From Harmonia axyridis (taxonomy: Eukaryota > Arthropoda > Insecta > Coleoptera > Coccinellidae), in NCBI RefSeq assembly GCF_914767665.1, contig NC_059507.1:12214001-12278000 (forward strand): a stretch of DNA of 64,000 bases, given 5' to 3'. Within the stretch, counting starts at the first letter, position 1. Every line of letters starts with the position of its first letter. The notes beneath the pieces were generated by a model that did not search any database, was not told where the DNA came from, and saw nothing but the letters and a program-made list of their open reading frames with translations. The translations under genes and the position numbers were made by a program. Positions 34,961 through 45,902 of the stretch are shown piece by piece.

Positions 34961-35477
34961 AAATATATGCCAGAGAACTGGTCTCAACTATGAGGAACTG
35001 ATGAGGGTCTAAAAACAGAGCGGTATTTTCCAAGTTCCATCGACTGCAAAGGCTCATGTATGTAGGAATGTATTGTTACTTACGAATAACTCAAAGCACT
35101 GCGTGTGACCTATTTTCACAAAGTTATGGATATTCCAATTGAAAATGAAGTAAACGAATGTTAGTAATAGATTACAAATATATCCTATGAACAAAGTGAG
35201 AGTGATTTTCCTTAAAACTGGTACTGCAAATTGATACTGAATATATGGTAAACATTCTTGCAGGTAAGGATCTGCAAATAAAGATAGATATTCATTATTT
35301 ATTACGGCACAAAATTAGTATATACAAGGTGAGTTGGAAATGAGAAATATTTTACGGTTTGAAAGAACACCAAAAAAGTGGAGTTTTTCCGAAACCGCCC
35401 ATTAAGGGTGCTACAACCCAAATAACTTTAGAAAAAGATAGAGAATCAATTAACCATAGGTTATTTCCATTTACTAA

Positions 35478-36697
35478 AGGGTGTTTTTTTTCGAGGTATA
35501 TAACTTTAAGTTGGCATTTCTGTTCAAGATGGCGACCAATTTAACAGCTGTCAAGTGATTTATTCTCAGTTTGGTTAGGAAATTCATCGTGAATAGACTC
35601 ACGCCTGAGCAATGCTTGCAAATAGTTCAATTTTATTTCAAAAATAATGGTTCTGTGAGGAATACGTATCGCGCACTACGTCCATTTTATCGTCGACAAA
35701 ATCGTCCATCAGAACAGTTAATTCGATTAACCATGAAACGTTTTCGCACCACGTTTACTCTTATTGATAACTCGCATCCCCAGTGACGCCGTACAGAAGA
35801 AGCTATTGCTGCTGTAGAGCGTAGCATTGAGGAAGACCCGAATGAGTCTATTCGCCATCGAGCACAGAAATTGGATCTGTGTCCATCCACTTTATGGAAG
35901 ATTTTGCGGAAAGATCTTGGTTTGCGTGCTTACAAAATCCAACTCGTGCAAGAATTGAAGCCAAACGATCATCAAGTAAGGCGTAGATTCGTCGAATGGG
36001 CCCAAAATGAGATTGCCGTTGCCGCATTTGGAGTGAAGCTTATTATCCTCGAGTGTATGTCGAAACACCGTTACATCCAGAAAAACTGATTGTTTGGTGC
36101 GCTTTTTGGGCTGGTGGAATCATCATTGGTCCGTATTTCTTCGAAAACGATGATGGCCAGAACGTTACAGTCAATGGTGATCGGTATAGAGCCATGATTA
36201 CTAACTTTTTCATTCCTGAATTGAACAATCATGATGTCCAGGAGATGTGGTTCCAACAAGACGGCGCAACATGTCACACAGCTCGTGCCACAATCGATTT
36301 ATTGAAAGACACGTTTGGTGACCGCCTAATTTCACATTTTGGACCTGTGAGTTGGCCTCCAAGATCTTGTGATTTAACACCGCTAGACTACTTTCTGTGA
36401 GGCTATGTAAAGTCATTGGTCTATGCGGATAAGCTACAAACCCTTGACCATTTGGAAGACAACATTCGCCGTGTTATTGCCAAATATACGGCCACAATTT
36501 TTTGGAAAAAGTCATCGAAAATTGGACGTCCAGATTGGATTACATCCGAGCCAGCAGTTGCGGTCATATGGCATAAATCATATTTAAAATATAATGCCAC
36601 AAGATTATCTTGCGGATAAATAAAATTCATGTCGATCAAATAATCCATCGTTGTTTTATTGCAATTTAAAGTTCTATAGCTCTAAAAAAAAAAAAAA
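35478..36697 (+). mobile_element. mariner-like element, DD41D (rosa-like), inactive
   Basis: The imperfect inverted ends share a T-run followed by GAGGTATATAACTTTAAGT (left) and GAGCTATAGAACTTTAAAT (right end inverted). The left flank ends in TA. The copy-1 locus near 23850-23860 has no element, so insertion followed the segmental duplication. Confidence 0.8.
35571..36619 (+). pseudogene. mariner transposase with deletion and stop
   Basis: The N-terminal helix-turn-helix region reads RLTPEQCLQIVQFYFKNNG. A TGA at 35784-35786 interrupts it, after which EEDPNESIRHRAQKLDLCPS continues. A deletion around 36005-36050 removes the segment with the first catalytic aspartate: EWAQNEI runs almost directly into VETPLHPEKLIVW in another frame. 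The second aspartate (QQDGATCHTAR) and the third (CDLTPLDYF) remain. Counting 41 residues between them gives DD41D, the spacing of the rosa family. A further TGA follows DYFL at about 36400. It is inactive. Confidence 0.85.
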
Positions 36698-37401
36698 TCT
36701 TCACTTCGATTCTTTATATTCACTGAAGGTAGTTATCAAGGAATGGGGTAGCTATTTGCTCATATATTTTTTCACTTCATTCTGCTCAGTAAAAGCATAT
36801 TGAGTTAATATCCCAATGGGCACAGGTACGTTAATATAACGTTGAGAAATTGTTGTCTAACCAACCGTTTATTATCAGTGAAAATATCGCAGGAAATAAC
36901 GTATATTTGCTCGAAGTATTATATCGAGATTCAATGTTATTTTTGAACGTATAAATACGGTTTTATTATGATATCAGTAAAAATGATGATCGGTCTGTTT
37001 ATATATTTAAGTATTCTACATTATATTTCTGGTACATCCTGAATATTTCAAATACAATTTTTGGCGAGACGTACTCGACCCGAACTCATTTTTGAGGGGA
37101 TTGTGTTTTTTCATTCTGAGATCACTGATAGATCGTCATTTTGCCACCTTCCATTTCTATAGCGGAGGACTGAAAGAAATAAACTTAAAGCTGACATCCC
37201 GTGCTTGACTTCAGCATTTCAACGTGACCTGACAATTTTAGCGTGTTATTGGGCAACTTTGGTGGACTAGCAAAGAGTCACTCATAGTTAGAATATGAGT
37301 TCACTACAAGTGTTTATATAATATAGTAAACAACCGCTTGAGTGAATATATAAATGTTCAGATATCATAGATAATTATAAAGAAATACAATTCTTGTACT
37401 A

Positions 37402-37424
37402 TAATAATAATAATAATAATAATA
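37402..37424. repeat. (TAA)n target repeat, left
   Basis: About eight ATA/TAA units directly before the 5' end of R4-like copy A. R4-clade Dong of silkworm is known to insert in TAA repeats. Confidence 0.85.
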
Positions 37425-40400
37425 GGGGTAGCGGTAGGTGAATCTCTAGCGATTCACCTATCAGGAGAGTTGAATCGACTCCTGCCCACCGCAGATTCCA
37501 GGAGCTCTCTGACCCGGGAAGCTGAAACCTGTCGAAGGGTCCCTGTCCAGGGTAACGGACGAAGCCGTGTGGAAAGCAGCTCAAGAATTCTCCCACCGTA
37601 GCTCTGCGGATCGTACAAAGCGATCAAAGGCCGTCTCCCCCACGACACGGAGGAACCCATGAATGATGGTGAATTTAAGGAATAGGAATATAGAGCCGCT
37701 GCCTGAGGTTCGTCAGGGCGTGTCTGGAGCCGGCGCTGGACATGACAGTATGCGGGACGTCGGTGACAGAGTGCTAAGGAGACGGGCGTCTGTCGAACAA
37801 AATGCTACGCCTCCACAATCTCAACATTCTAGGAGAAGAATAACACGAGTTTCTCCGACCGCTGAAGGTGCTGCGCAGGATCCCCAACCAGCACTCACCC
37901 AAGCAGGTCTACCAAGAAGACGCATGAAATGGACAAGTTCGATAAATGAAACGATCATGCGCATATATTATGAAGTGACTAATATGGAAGAGGATAAAAT
38001 AGGCTACCGTCAAAAATTATTTGCAGAATTCCACAGAAACTATCCCGAACTTCAAGTTTCTGAGCAAAGAGTAGCCGACCAATACCGGGTCATATTGAGA
38101 AATAAACTTGTACCCGATGAGAGACTTAACACCATAAAAAATGAAGTCCAACTGAGGCTACAGAATAGGAACCTCACTAACAACGAAACGACAATTGAAG
38201 AAAACTACGATTGTGCTGAAAACCAACACAACATCAATGCACAAATGAACTCTGAGGAACAAAACAACGCAGATGTGTTAGCAATAAGTGATGCTCAACG
38301 ACGGAATATATATGCTGCACCAGTCGTAAATCCAGAAGAAGACCAAAGAGAACTACTGGAGCGATTATTTACCACAATGAATAGATGCGTTATAGATTTT
38401 GAGGGCACAGATCCATTGAGACGACCGATTCTGCCAAGATTGAGGACATCTAAGAAACTATCTCATCTTCTGGTCATGACCAACAAGGAGATTATACCCA
38501 AGTATCTTTCTGACTACCATGATCTCGAATCATTACACCTCATCATATACTGTGCAGCATTTTCAATAGCAACAGTGCTAGGTGTGAAGCCAAAACCTAA
38601 AAGTCAGCAACCAGCCAGAGAAAAACAACAAAATAAACCACATTGGCAAAAAAGGCTAGAAGACAAAGTTCATAGCATCCGCCAAGAAATTGGGAGGCTC
38701 ACCCAATTTGCAAAAGGTTCGCCGTCTAGAAGATTACAAAAAATGGTGAATATAATAATGGATCGTCACCGGCAACATACAACGTATGATCCAAACAATG
38801 AAAATGCTCAACAAATTTTAGACACACTGAAACAAAAACTTAGTGTGTACTCCGAAAGACTCAGAAGATACAATGAGAGCTATAGAAGAAAACAGGATAA
38901 TATGATTTTTGAAAATTCCGAAAGAAAATTCTATAGAATGTTAAACAATAATATGTCAGCAACACCAGGAAGTTATCCAACCGTCGAGGATATTGAGAAT
39001 TTTTGGACAGATCAACTGGCTACACCAACCCCCTACAACTCCCAGGCTGATTGGATAAGAAATGAAGAGAAATCCTATGAGACAATGGAACAAATGCCGC
39101 ATAACGCAGTTTCTATAGAAGAATTTCATGAAGTATTGAAAAACACACACAATTGGAAATCACCCGGCCCAGATGGAATCCACAACTTTTGGTTGAAAAA
39201 ATTTTGGTGTATACACGGCAGGCTAGTTGAAACCATAAATGATGTTATAAGTAATCCAACGGAAATGCCCAAATTTTTAACAACAGGGACCACTTACCTC
39301 TTACCGAAGGATATGCAACACACAGCGGATCCATCAAAATACAGACCAATTACATGTCTACCAACAATATATAAAATCATCACATCATGTATAGCATCTC
39401 GTATCTACAAACATTGCGAGACAAATAATATAATGACAGCACAGCAGAAAGGATGTTCCAAGAATGCACTAGGATCGAAAGAACTGCTGATAATAGATTC
39501 CATCATATGCAACCAAGCCTTCAAAAAACACAGAAGTCTTTTTATGACATATTTTGACTATAAGAAGGCCTTCGACTCTATTCCACATGGGTGGCTGACA
39601 AAAATTTTGGAAATATACAAGATCGATCCAATTACAATAAACTTTCTGAAGTATGCAATGTGCAACTGGAGAACGAATATCGAACTCTCTACAGCGAACA
39701 TAACTACTACAGATATTCCAATAAAAAGGGGAATTTTCCAAGGAGATTCGTTGAGTCCCTTATGGTTCTGCTTGGCGATGAACCCCCTTTCTAAACAACT
39801 GAATGCTACTGAAAAAGGTTTCAATGTGAAAGGAAACAGAAATAATATTGCACTCAATCATTTGCTATACATGGATGACCTCAAACTTATAACAGGCAAC
39901 AAAAACCACTTGCAAATTATGGTCAAACTGGTGGAAAATTTTTCGGAAGACGTGGGGATGAAATTCGGATTGGACAAGTGTCGTACTATTAGCGTAGTGC
40001 GTGGAAAAATTCAAGATGAACCGATAGCTCTCTCCAATGGACAGGAGATAGAAGCAATGAAATCGGACGATCTTTATAAATACCTAGGAATGAAACAAAA
40101 CCGACGAATAAACCATCAAAGAATGAAGGAAGACTTAACAACTGAGTTCATTAGGAGAATCAACAAAATTTTGAAAACAAACCTCAACAGCAAGAACATG
40201 ACGAGAGCTATCAATACATATGCATGTTCAATTCTTACATACTCTTTCGGTATCATTCCATGGACCAAAACAGATATGGAAAACCTGCAACGCAAAATGA
40301 GAACCTTGATGACGAAAGCACACAAGCACCATCCGAAAAGTAGCATTGAGAGGACGACACTGCCGAGGAATAAAGGAGGCAGAGGTCTGCTAGACCTCAT

Positions 40401-41542
40401 GGAACTTGCCCATGCTCAAATTGAATGCCTACGAACATACTTCAAAGACAAATCAGGCACGTCAGAGATCTACAAAGTACTGTGTGAAGCAGACGAATCA
40501 ACACCTTTACAACTGCACAAGGAGCAATTGTCATACAACCACCAGACAATCCAAGAAAAACTGCAAAGATGGAGAGAAAAGCCCCTACATGGACGACATT
40601 TCAACGAGGTGAACCAGGATCATGTCGACATTGAAGCGTCGAACTATTGGCTCACATCAGGTGCGATGTATCCAGAAACGGAAGGATTTCTTTTAGCCAT
40701 CCAAGATCAAGTGATCTCAACAAAAAATTACTGCAAACATATCATAAAGGATCGAACCATTACTGACGATCGATGCCGTTATGGGTGTCCAACGAACGAG
40801 ACAATCCAACATATCACGGGAGGATGTCAAATGTTTGCAGGAAATGAATATAAAGAGAGGCACGATGCAGTAGGAAAGATACTACACCAAGAAATGGCAA
40901 CTAAATTAACACAAATCAATTCTGAAAAAGTGCCATACTACAAGTACCGACCGGAAACCATCCTGGAAAACGAACGCTATAAACTGTACTGGGATCGTAC
41001 AGTTTTGACTGATAAAACAGTCCCTCACAACAGGCCAGATATATTGCTAGTTGATAAACAACAAAAGGCAGCAATACTCATCGACGTAGCAATACCTAAT
41101 AACAACAACATGCGTCAAAAAGAGGTCGAAAAAATTTCAAAATATAGGGACCTCGAATTTCAGATAAAGCGCCAGTGGGGAATGATATCAACGAGAACTA
41201 TTCCAATTATCATCTCAACAACAGGAATAGTACCCAAAAATCTCAAGAGAAATATCAAGCAACTAGGACTTAGTGAGTATATATGTAATATAATGCAAAA
41301 AGCTGTTCTTTTAGGTACTGCAAGGACGGTGAGAAAATTCCTAGGAAGCGAAGGACAGGTCCAAGGATCGCGTGTAAGAGGACCAGAAGTTCGACGAGAA
41401 CCAGGGGGACCACAAGGACCGGACACGACCGAGCTCTGCCCTTCTGATATTTTAAATATCTGGGATTGAGTGAATGTTCCTCTTAGCGAGGAGTGAGAAG
41501 CCGACGGCGAGGAAAAATCCTACGCGTATAGGCAAAAGTCGG
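37425..41542 (+). mobile_element. R4/Dong-like non-LTR retrotransposon, copy A (intact)
   Basis: A single-ORF non-LTR element 4118 bp long: 238-bp 5' UTR, ORF 37663-41469, and a 73-bp 3' UTR with a CCTCTTAGCGAGG hairpin. It is flanked by (TAA)n on both sides. The one-ORF plan, N-terminal Myb-like motif and C-terminal CCHC plus PD-D/E-K nuclease mark the restriction-like-endonuclease lineage. The TAA target points to the R4 clade. Confidence 0.85.
37663..41469 (+). CDS. R4/Dong-like ORF: Myb-like, RT, CCHC, REL endonuclease
   Basis: An uninterrupted frame of 1268 residues. Around 90-150 a Myb/SANT-like segment (RRRMKWTSSINETIMRIYYE, then FPELQ-type PELQVSEQRVADQYR) probably binds target DNA. 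RT runs from about 500: NWKSPGPDGIHNFWLKKFW, KYRPITCLPTIYK, YFDYKKAFDSIPH, FQGDSLSPLWFC and the catalytic YMDD (aspartates about 738-739). A zinc knuckle has C1038, C1042, H1050 and C1055. The nuclease has RPDILLVD (P1125-D1126) and LIDVAIP (D1141), as in PD-(D/E)xK enzymes that nick the target for primed reverse transcription. The start is the ATG at 37663; an out-of-frame ATG lies four bases upstream. All motifs are complete, so the copy could encode active protein. Confidence 0.88.
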   Translation: MMVNLRNRNIEPLPEVRQGVSGAGAGHDSMRDVGDRVLRRRASVEQNATPPQSQHSRRRITRVSPTAEGAAQDPQPALTQAGLPRRRMKWTSSINETIMRIYYEVTNMEEDKIGYRQKLFAEFHRNYPELQVSEQRVADQYRVILRNKLVPDERLNTIKNEVQLRLQNRNLTNNETTIEENYDCAENQHNINAQMNSEEQNNADVLAISDAQRRNIYAAPVVNPEEDQRELLERLFTTMNRCVIDFEGTDPLRRPILPRLRTSKKLSHLLVMTNKEIIPKYLSDYHDLESLHLIIYCAAFSIATVLGVKPKPKSQQPAREKQQNKPHWQKRLEDKVHSIRQEIGRLTQFAKGSPSRRLQKMVNIIMDRHRQHTTYDPNNENAQQILDTLKQKLSVYSERLRRYNESYRRKQDNMIFENSERKFYRMLNNNMSATPGSYPTVEDIENFWTDQLATPTPYNSQADWIRNEEKSYETMEQMPHNAVSIEEFHEVLKNTHNWKSPGPDGIHNFWLKKFWCIHGRLVETINDVISNPTEMPKFLTTGTTYLLPKDMQHTADPSKYRPITCLPTIYKIITSCIASRIYKHCETNNIMTAQQKGCSKNALGSKELLIIDSIICNQAFKKHRSLFMTYFDYKKAFDSIPHGWLTKILEIYKIDPITINFLKYAMCNWRTNIELSTANITTTDIPIKRGIFQGDSLSPLWFCLAMNPLSKQLNATEKGFNVKGNRNNIALNHLLYMDDLKLITGNKNHLQIMVKLVENFSEDVGMKFGLDKCRTISVVRGKIQDEPIALSNGQEIEAMKSDDLYKYLGMKQNRRINHQRMKEDLTTEFIRRINKILKTNLNSKNMTRAINTYACSILTYSFGIIPWTKTDMENLQRKMRTLMTKAHKHHPKSSIERTTLPRNKGGRGLLDLMELAHAQIECLRTYFKDKSGTSEIYKVLCEADESTPLQLHKEQLSYNHQTIQEKLQRWREKPLHGRHFNEVNQDHVDIEASNYWLTSGAMYPETEGFLLAIQDQVISTKNYCKHIIKDRTITDDRCRYGCPTNETIQHITGGCQMFAGNEYKERHDAVGKILHQEMATKLTQINSEKVPYYKYRPETILENERYKLYWDRTVLTDKTVPHNRPDILLVDKQQKAAILIDVAIPNNNNMRQKEVEKISKYRDLEFQIKRQWGMISTRTIPIIISTTGIVPKNLKRNIKQLGLSEYICNIMQKAVLLGTARTVRKFLGSEGQVQGSRVRGPEVRREPGGPQGPDTTELCPSDILNIWD

Positions 41543-41558
41543 ATAATAATAATAATAA
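41543..41558. repeat. (TAA)5 spacer between the two R4-like copies
   Basis: Only ATAATAATAATAATAA separates the 3' end of copy A from the 5' end of copy B, so B (or A) inserted into the same TAA tract. Confidence 0.85.
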
Positions 41559-44500
41559 GGCCCACCGCAGATTCCAGGAGCTCCCTGACCCGGAAAGCTG
41601 TAACCTGTCGAAGGGTCCCTGTCCAGGGTAACGGACGAAGCCGTGTGGAAAGCAGCTCAAGAATTCTCCCACCGTAGCTCTGCGGATCGTAAAAAGCGAT
41701 CAAAGGCCGTCTCCCCCACGACACGGAGGAACCCATGAATGATGGTGAATTTAAGGAATCGAAATATAGAGCCGCTGCCTGAGGTTCGTCAGGGCGTGTC
41801 TGGAGCCGGCGCTGGACATGACAGTATGCGGGACGTCGGTGACAGAGTGCTAAGGAGACGGGCGTCTGTCGATCAAAATGCTACGCCTCCACAATCTTAA
41901 CATTCTAGGAGAAGAATAACACGAGTTTCTCCGACTGCTGAAGGTGCTGTGCAGGATCCCCAACCAGCACTCACCCAAGCAGGTCTACCAAGAAGACGCA
42001 TGAAATGGACAAGTTCGATAAATGAAACGATCATGCGCATATACTATGAAGTAACTAATATGGAAGAGGATAAAATAGGCTACCGGCAAAAGCTGTTTGC
42101 AGAATTCCACAGAAACTATCCCGAACTTCAAGTTTCTGAACAAAGAGTAGCCGACCAATACCGGGTCATATTGAGAAATAAACTTGTACCCGATGAGAGA
42201 CTTAACACAATAAAAAATGAAGTCCAACTGAGGCTACAGAATAGGAACCCCACTAACAACGAAGTGACAATTGAAGAAAACTACGATTGTGCTGAAAACC
42301 AACACAACATCAATGCACAAATTAATACTGAGGAACAAAACAGCGGAGATTTGGCACTAGCAAGAGATGAGCAATGGCGGAATATACAAACTGCGACTAT
42401 GGAAAACCGAGAAGAAAGTCGAAGAGATCTATTAGAGCAATTATCTGTTACAATGAATAGATATTTTATAGAATTCGAGGGTACTGATCCTCTTAAACGA
42501 CCAATTCTTCCTAGACTGAAGACATCGAAAAAACTCTCACATATTCTGCACATAATGAACAAAGAGATAATTCCACCGTTTTTTTCGAATGACCAAAACC
42601 TAGAGTCATTGCATCTTATTACCTACTGTGCAGCCTCTACAATATCAGCAGTGCTCGGTGTGAAGCCAAAACCTAGAAGTGAGCAACCAGCACAGAAAAA
42701 ACAGCATAACAAACCACATTGGCAAAATAGGCTAGAAGCAAAAGTACATAGCCTCCGACAAGATATAGGACGGTTAACACAATTTGAAAAAGGTTCTCCG
42801 TCGAGAAAACTACAGAAAATAGTGGATGCAATTATGGATCGCCATAGGCGACATGCAAATTACGACGCCAACAATGAAAGTGCTCAAGAAACTCTAGATA
42901 CACTCAAACAAAAATTAAGTGTATACTCTGAACGACTGAGAAGATACAATGAGAGCTATAAACGAAAACATGACAATATGATTTTTGAAAACTCCGAAAA
43001 GAACTTTTATAGAATGCTTAATGAACAAACGTCAACTAAATTAGTGAGTCCTCCAAGCGCCGAAGATATGGAGAGTTTTTGGACCGATCAACTGTCAACA
43101 CCAACTCCTTTTAACTCCAAAGCGCATTGGATAAGAAGAGAGGAGAAATCATGTGAGACCATAGAAAATATGCCACATAGTGTAATAACGTCTGAAGAAC
43201 TACAGGAAATATTGAAGAACACTCACAATTGGAAATCTCCAGGCCCAGATGGAATTCACAACTTCTGGTTGAAGAAGTTTTGGTGTCTGCACGGCAGGCT
43301 AGTCGAATACATAAATAACATAATACATAATCCAACAGAAATGCCAACATTTTTAACAACAGGTATCACTTACCTAATACCGAAGGATTTTCAAAACACT
43401 ATGGATCCATCAAAATATAGACCTATAACATGCCTACCAACAATATACAAAATCATCACATCATGTTTAGCATCTCGTATCTACAAACATTGCGAGAAAA
43501 ATAAAATAATAACAACACAGCAGAAAGGATGTTCCAAGAATGCACAAGGATCGAAGGAACAGCTGGTAATAGATTCCATCATATGCAACCAAGCCTTCAA
43601 GAAACATAGAAACCTTTTCATGACTTATTTTGATTATAAGAAGGCTTTCGACTCACTTACACATGGCTGGCTGAAGAAAATTTTGGAGATATACAAGATC
43701 GATCCAATTATAACCAATTTTCTAAAGCTTGCAATGGACAATTGGAAAACGAACATCGAGCTTTCCACGGCAAACATAAAAACCAAACTGATTCCAATTA
43801 AGAGGGGAATTTTCCAAGGTGACTCCATGAGCCCTTTATGGTTCTGCTTGGCGCTGAACCCACTCTCTAAACAGCTAAACGCTACTGAAAAGGGTTTCAA
43901 CATTAAAGGAAATAATAATACTACCACCCTCAATCATTTGCTGTACATGGATGATTTGAAACTGATAACAGGCAATAAGAACCACCTAGAAATTATGGTC
44001 AAACTAGTGGAACATTTTTCGAAAGATGTAGGTATGGAATTCGGTTTGGACAAATGTCGTACTCTCAGCGTAGTGAGAGGAAGAATACAAGATGAACCGA
44101 TCACTCTCGCAAATGGACAGCAAATAGAAGCAATGAAGTTGGATGATCTTTATAAATATCTTGGAATGAAACAGAATCGACGAATCAACCACCAAAGAAT
44201 GAAGCAAGACTTAACGACTGAGTTCATTAGGAGAACCAAAAAAATCTTAAAAACAAACCTAAACAGCAGGAACATGACGAGAGCCATCAACACATATGCA
44301 TGTTCAATTCTAACATACTCATTCGGTATAGTTCCATGGAGCAAAACAGACATCGAAAACTTGCAACGTAAAATGAGAACGTTGATGACAAAAGCAAACA
44401 AGCACCATCCGAAAAGCAGCATTGAGAGGACTACACTGCCGAGAAATAAAGAAGGCAGGGGTCTTACGGACATCATGGAACTTGCTAGTGGGCAGATAGA

Positions 44501-45618
44501 AAGCCTACGGGAATACTTCAGAGATCAAGCAAGTACATCAGAGTTCTACAAAATACTGTGTGAAGCAGACGAATCAACACCTTTACAACTTCACAAGGAG
44601 CAATTTTCATACAACCACCAGACAAACCAAGAAAAATTGGATAGATGGAGAGAGAAGCCCCTGCATGGAAGACATTTCAACGAGGTGAACCAGGATCATG
44701 TCGACATTGAAGCGTCGAACTATTGGCTCACATCAGGTGCAATGTACCCAGAAACAGAGGGTTTTCTTTTAGCCATCCAAGATCAAGTGATCTCAACTAG
44801 AAATTACTGCAGGCATATCATAAAGGATCGAACTATTACCGACGATCGATGCCGATATGGGTGTCCAACAAATGAGACAATACAACATATCACGGGTGGA
44901 TGTCAGATGTTTGCAGGAAATGAATATAAAGAGAGACACGATGCAGTAGGAAAGATATTACACCAAGAAATGGCAACTAAATTAACACTAATTCAATCTG
45001 AAAAAGTACCATACTACAAGTACCGACCGGAGACCATCCTGGAAAACGAACGCTATAAACTGTACTGGGATCGTACAGTTTTGACTGATAAAACAGTCCC
45101 TCACAACAGGCCAGATATATTGCTAGTTGATAAACATCAAAAGGCAGCTATACTCATCGACGTAGCAATACCTAATAACAACAACTTGCGTCAAAAAGAG
45201 GTCGAAAAAATTTCAAAATATAGGGACCTCGAATTTCAGATAAAGCGCCAGTGGGGAATGACATCAACGAGAACTATTCCAATTATCATCTCAACAACAG
45301 GAATAGTACCCAAAAATCTCAAGAGAAATATCAAGCAACTAGGGCTTAGTGAGTATATATGTAATGTAATGCAAAAAGCTGTTCTTTTAGGTACTGCAAG
45401 GACGGTGAGAAAATTCCTAGGAAGCGAAGGACAGGTCCAAGGATCGCGTGTAAGAGGACCAGAAGTTCAACGACAACCAGGGGGACCACAAGGACCGGAC
45501 ACGACCGAGCTCTACCCTTCTGATATTTTAAATATCTGGGATTGAGTGAATGTTCCTCTTAGCGAGGAGTGAGAAGCCGACGGCGAGGATAAATCCTACG
45601 CGTATAGGCAAAAGTCGG
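41559..45618 (+). mobile_element. R4/Dong-like non-LTR retrotransposon, copy B
   Basis: Same structure as copy A, in the same orientation. Its 5' end starts at GGCCCACCGCAG, lacking about 59 bases that copy A has; the missing part forms hairpins in A. The 3' end is the same CCTACGCG...GTCGG sequence. Confidence 0.85.
41739..45545 (+). pseudogene. R4/Dong-like ORF, copy B, one premature stop
   Basis: It has the same length as copy A (3807 bases from the equivalent ATG) but CAA has become TAA at 41898-41900, about codon 54. Downstream the frame is open for about 1200 codons with all RT, CCHC and nuclease motifs, including YMDD and RPDILLVDK. The protein differs from A mainly between residues about 195 and 960. 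Reinitiation downstream of the stop is possible, but the Myb-like part would be the first domain made. I treat it as recently disabled. Confidence 0.85.
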
Positions 45619-45671
45619 ATAATAATAATATAATATAATAAACTATTATTATATTATTATTATTATTATTA
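45619..45671. repeat. compound TAA/TTA repeat after copy B
   Basis: (TAA)n on the left changes to (ATT)n on the right through AATAAACTATTATTAT. That junction string also forms the 3' end of the CR1-group element (13526-13560, minus strand), so a tiny CR1-group tail may be the origin of this tract. Confidence 0.7.
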
Positions 45672-45902
45672 CTACCAGGTTTAGAGACAATTTTTGACCA
45701 ATTGCTTCCCATGTGAACTTCCGGTTTTCTCATAAATGGAACGTCCAATATCAGCATATCAATAATATATACGAAATAACAATATAATTATTAGAGAACT
45801 AGGTTCAAAACTGACCGTTTAAAAAATACGTTGAATTTAACTTTATCTACACGATATAAAGTTGAATGAACGTTGAATCAACAGGCTTGTGCCCATTGGA
45901 AT

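Larger units (their letters stand above)
36810..45902. mobile_element. DNA element with ATCCCAATGGG ends, split by R4-like elements
   Basis: The left end ATCCCAATGGGCACAGGT (36810) and an inverted end at about 45886-45902 correspond to the 823-bp element at 23971-24793. Nearly all of the span is the two retrotransposons between 37425 and 45618. Copy 1 reads CTTTTTCTACCAGG at the equivalent junction, without a TAA repeat. Confidence 0.65.

Noticed and set aside
37425..37662. HDV-like ribozyme at the 5' end of R4-like copy A
   Set aside because: Hairpins are visible but I could not trace the nested double pseudoknot by eye; kept only as a test in the findings.
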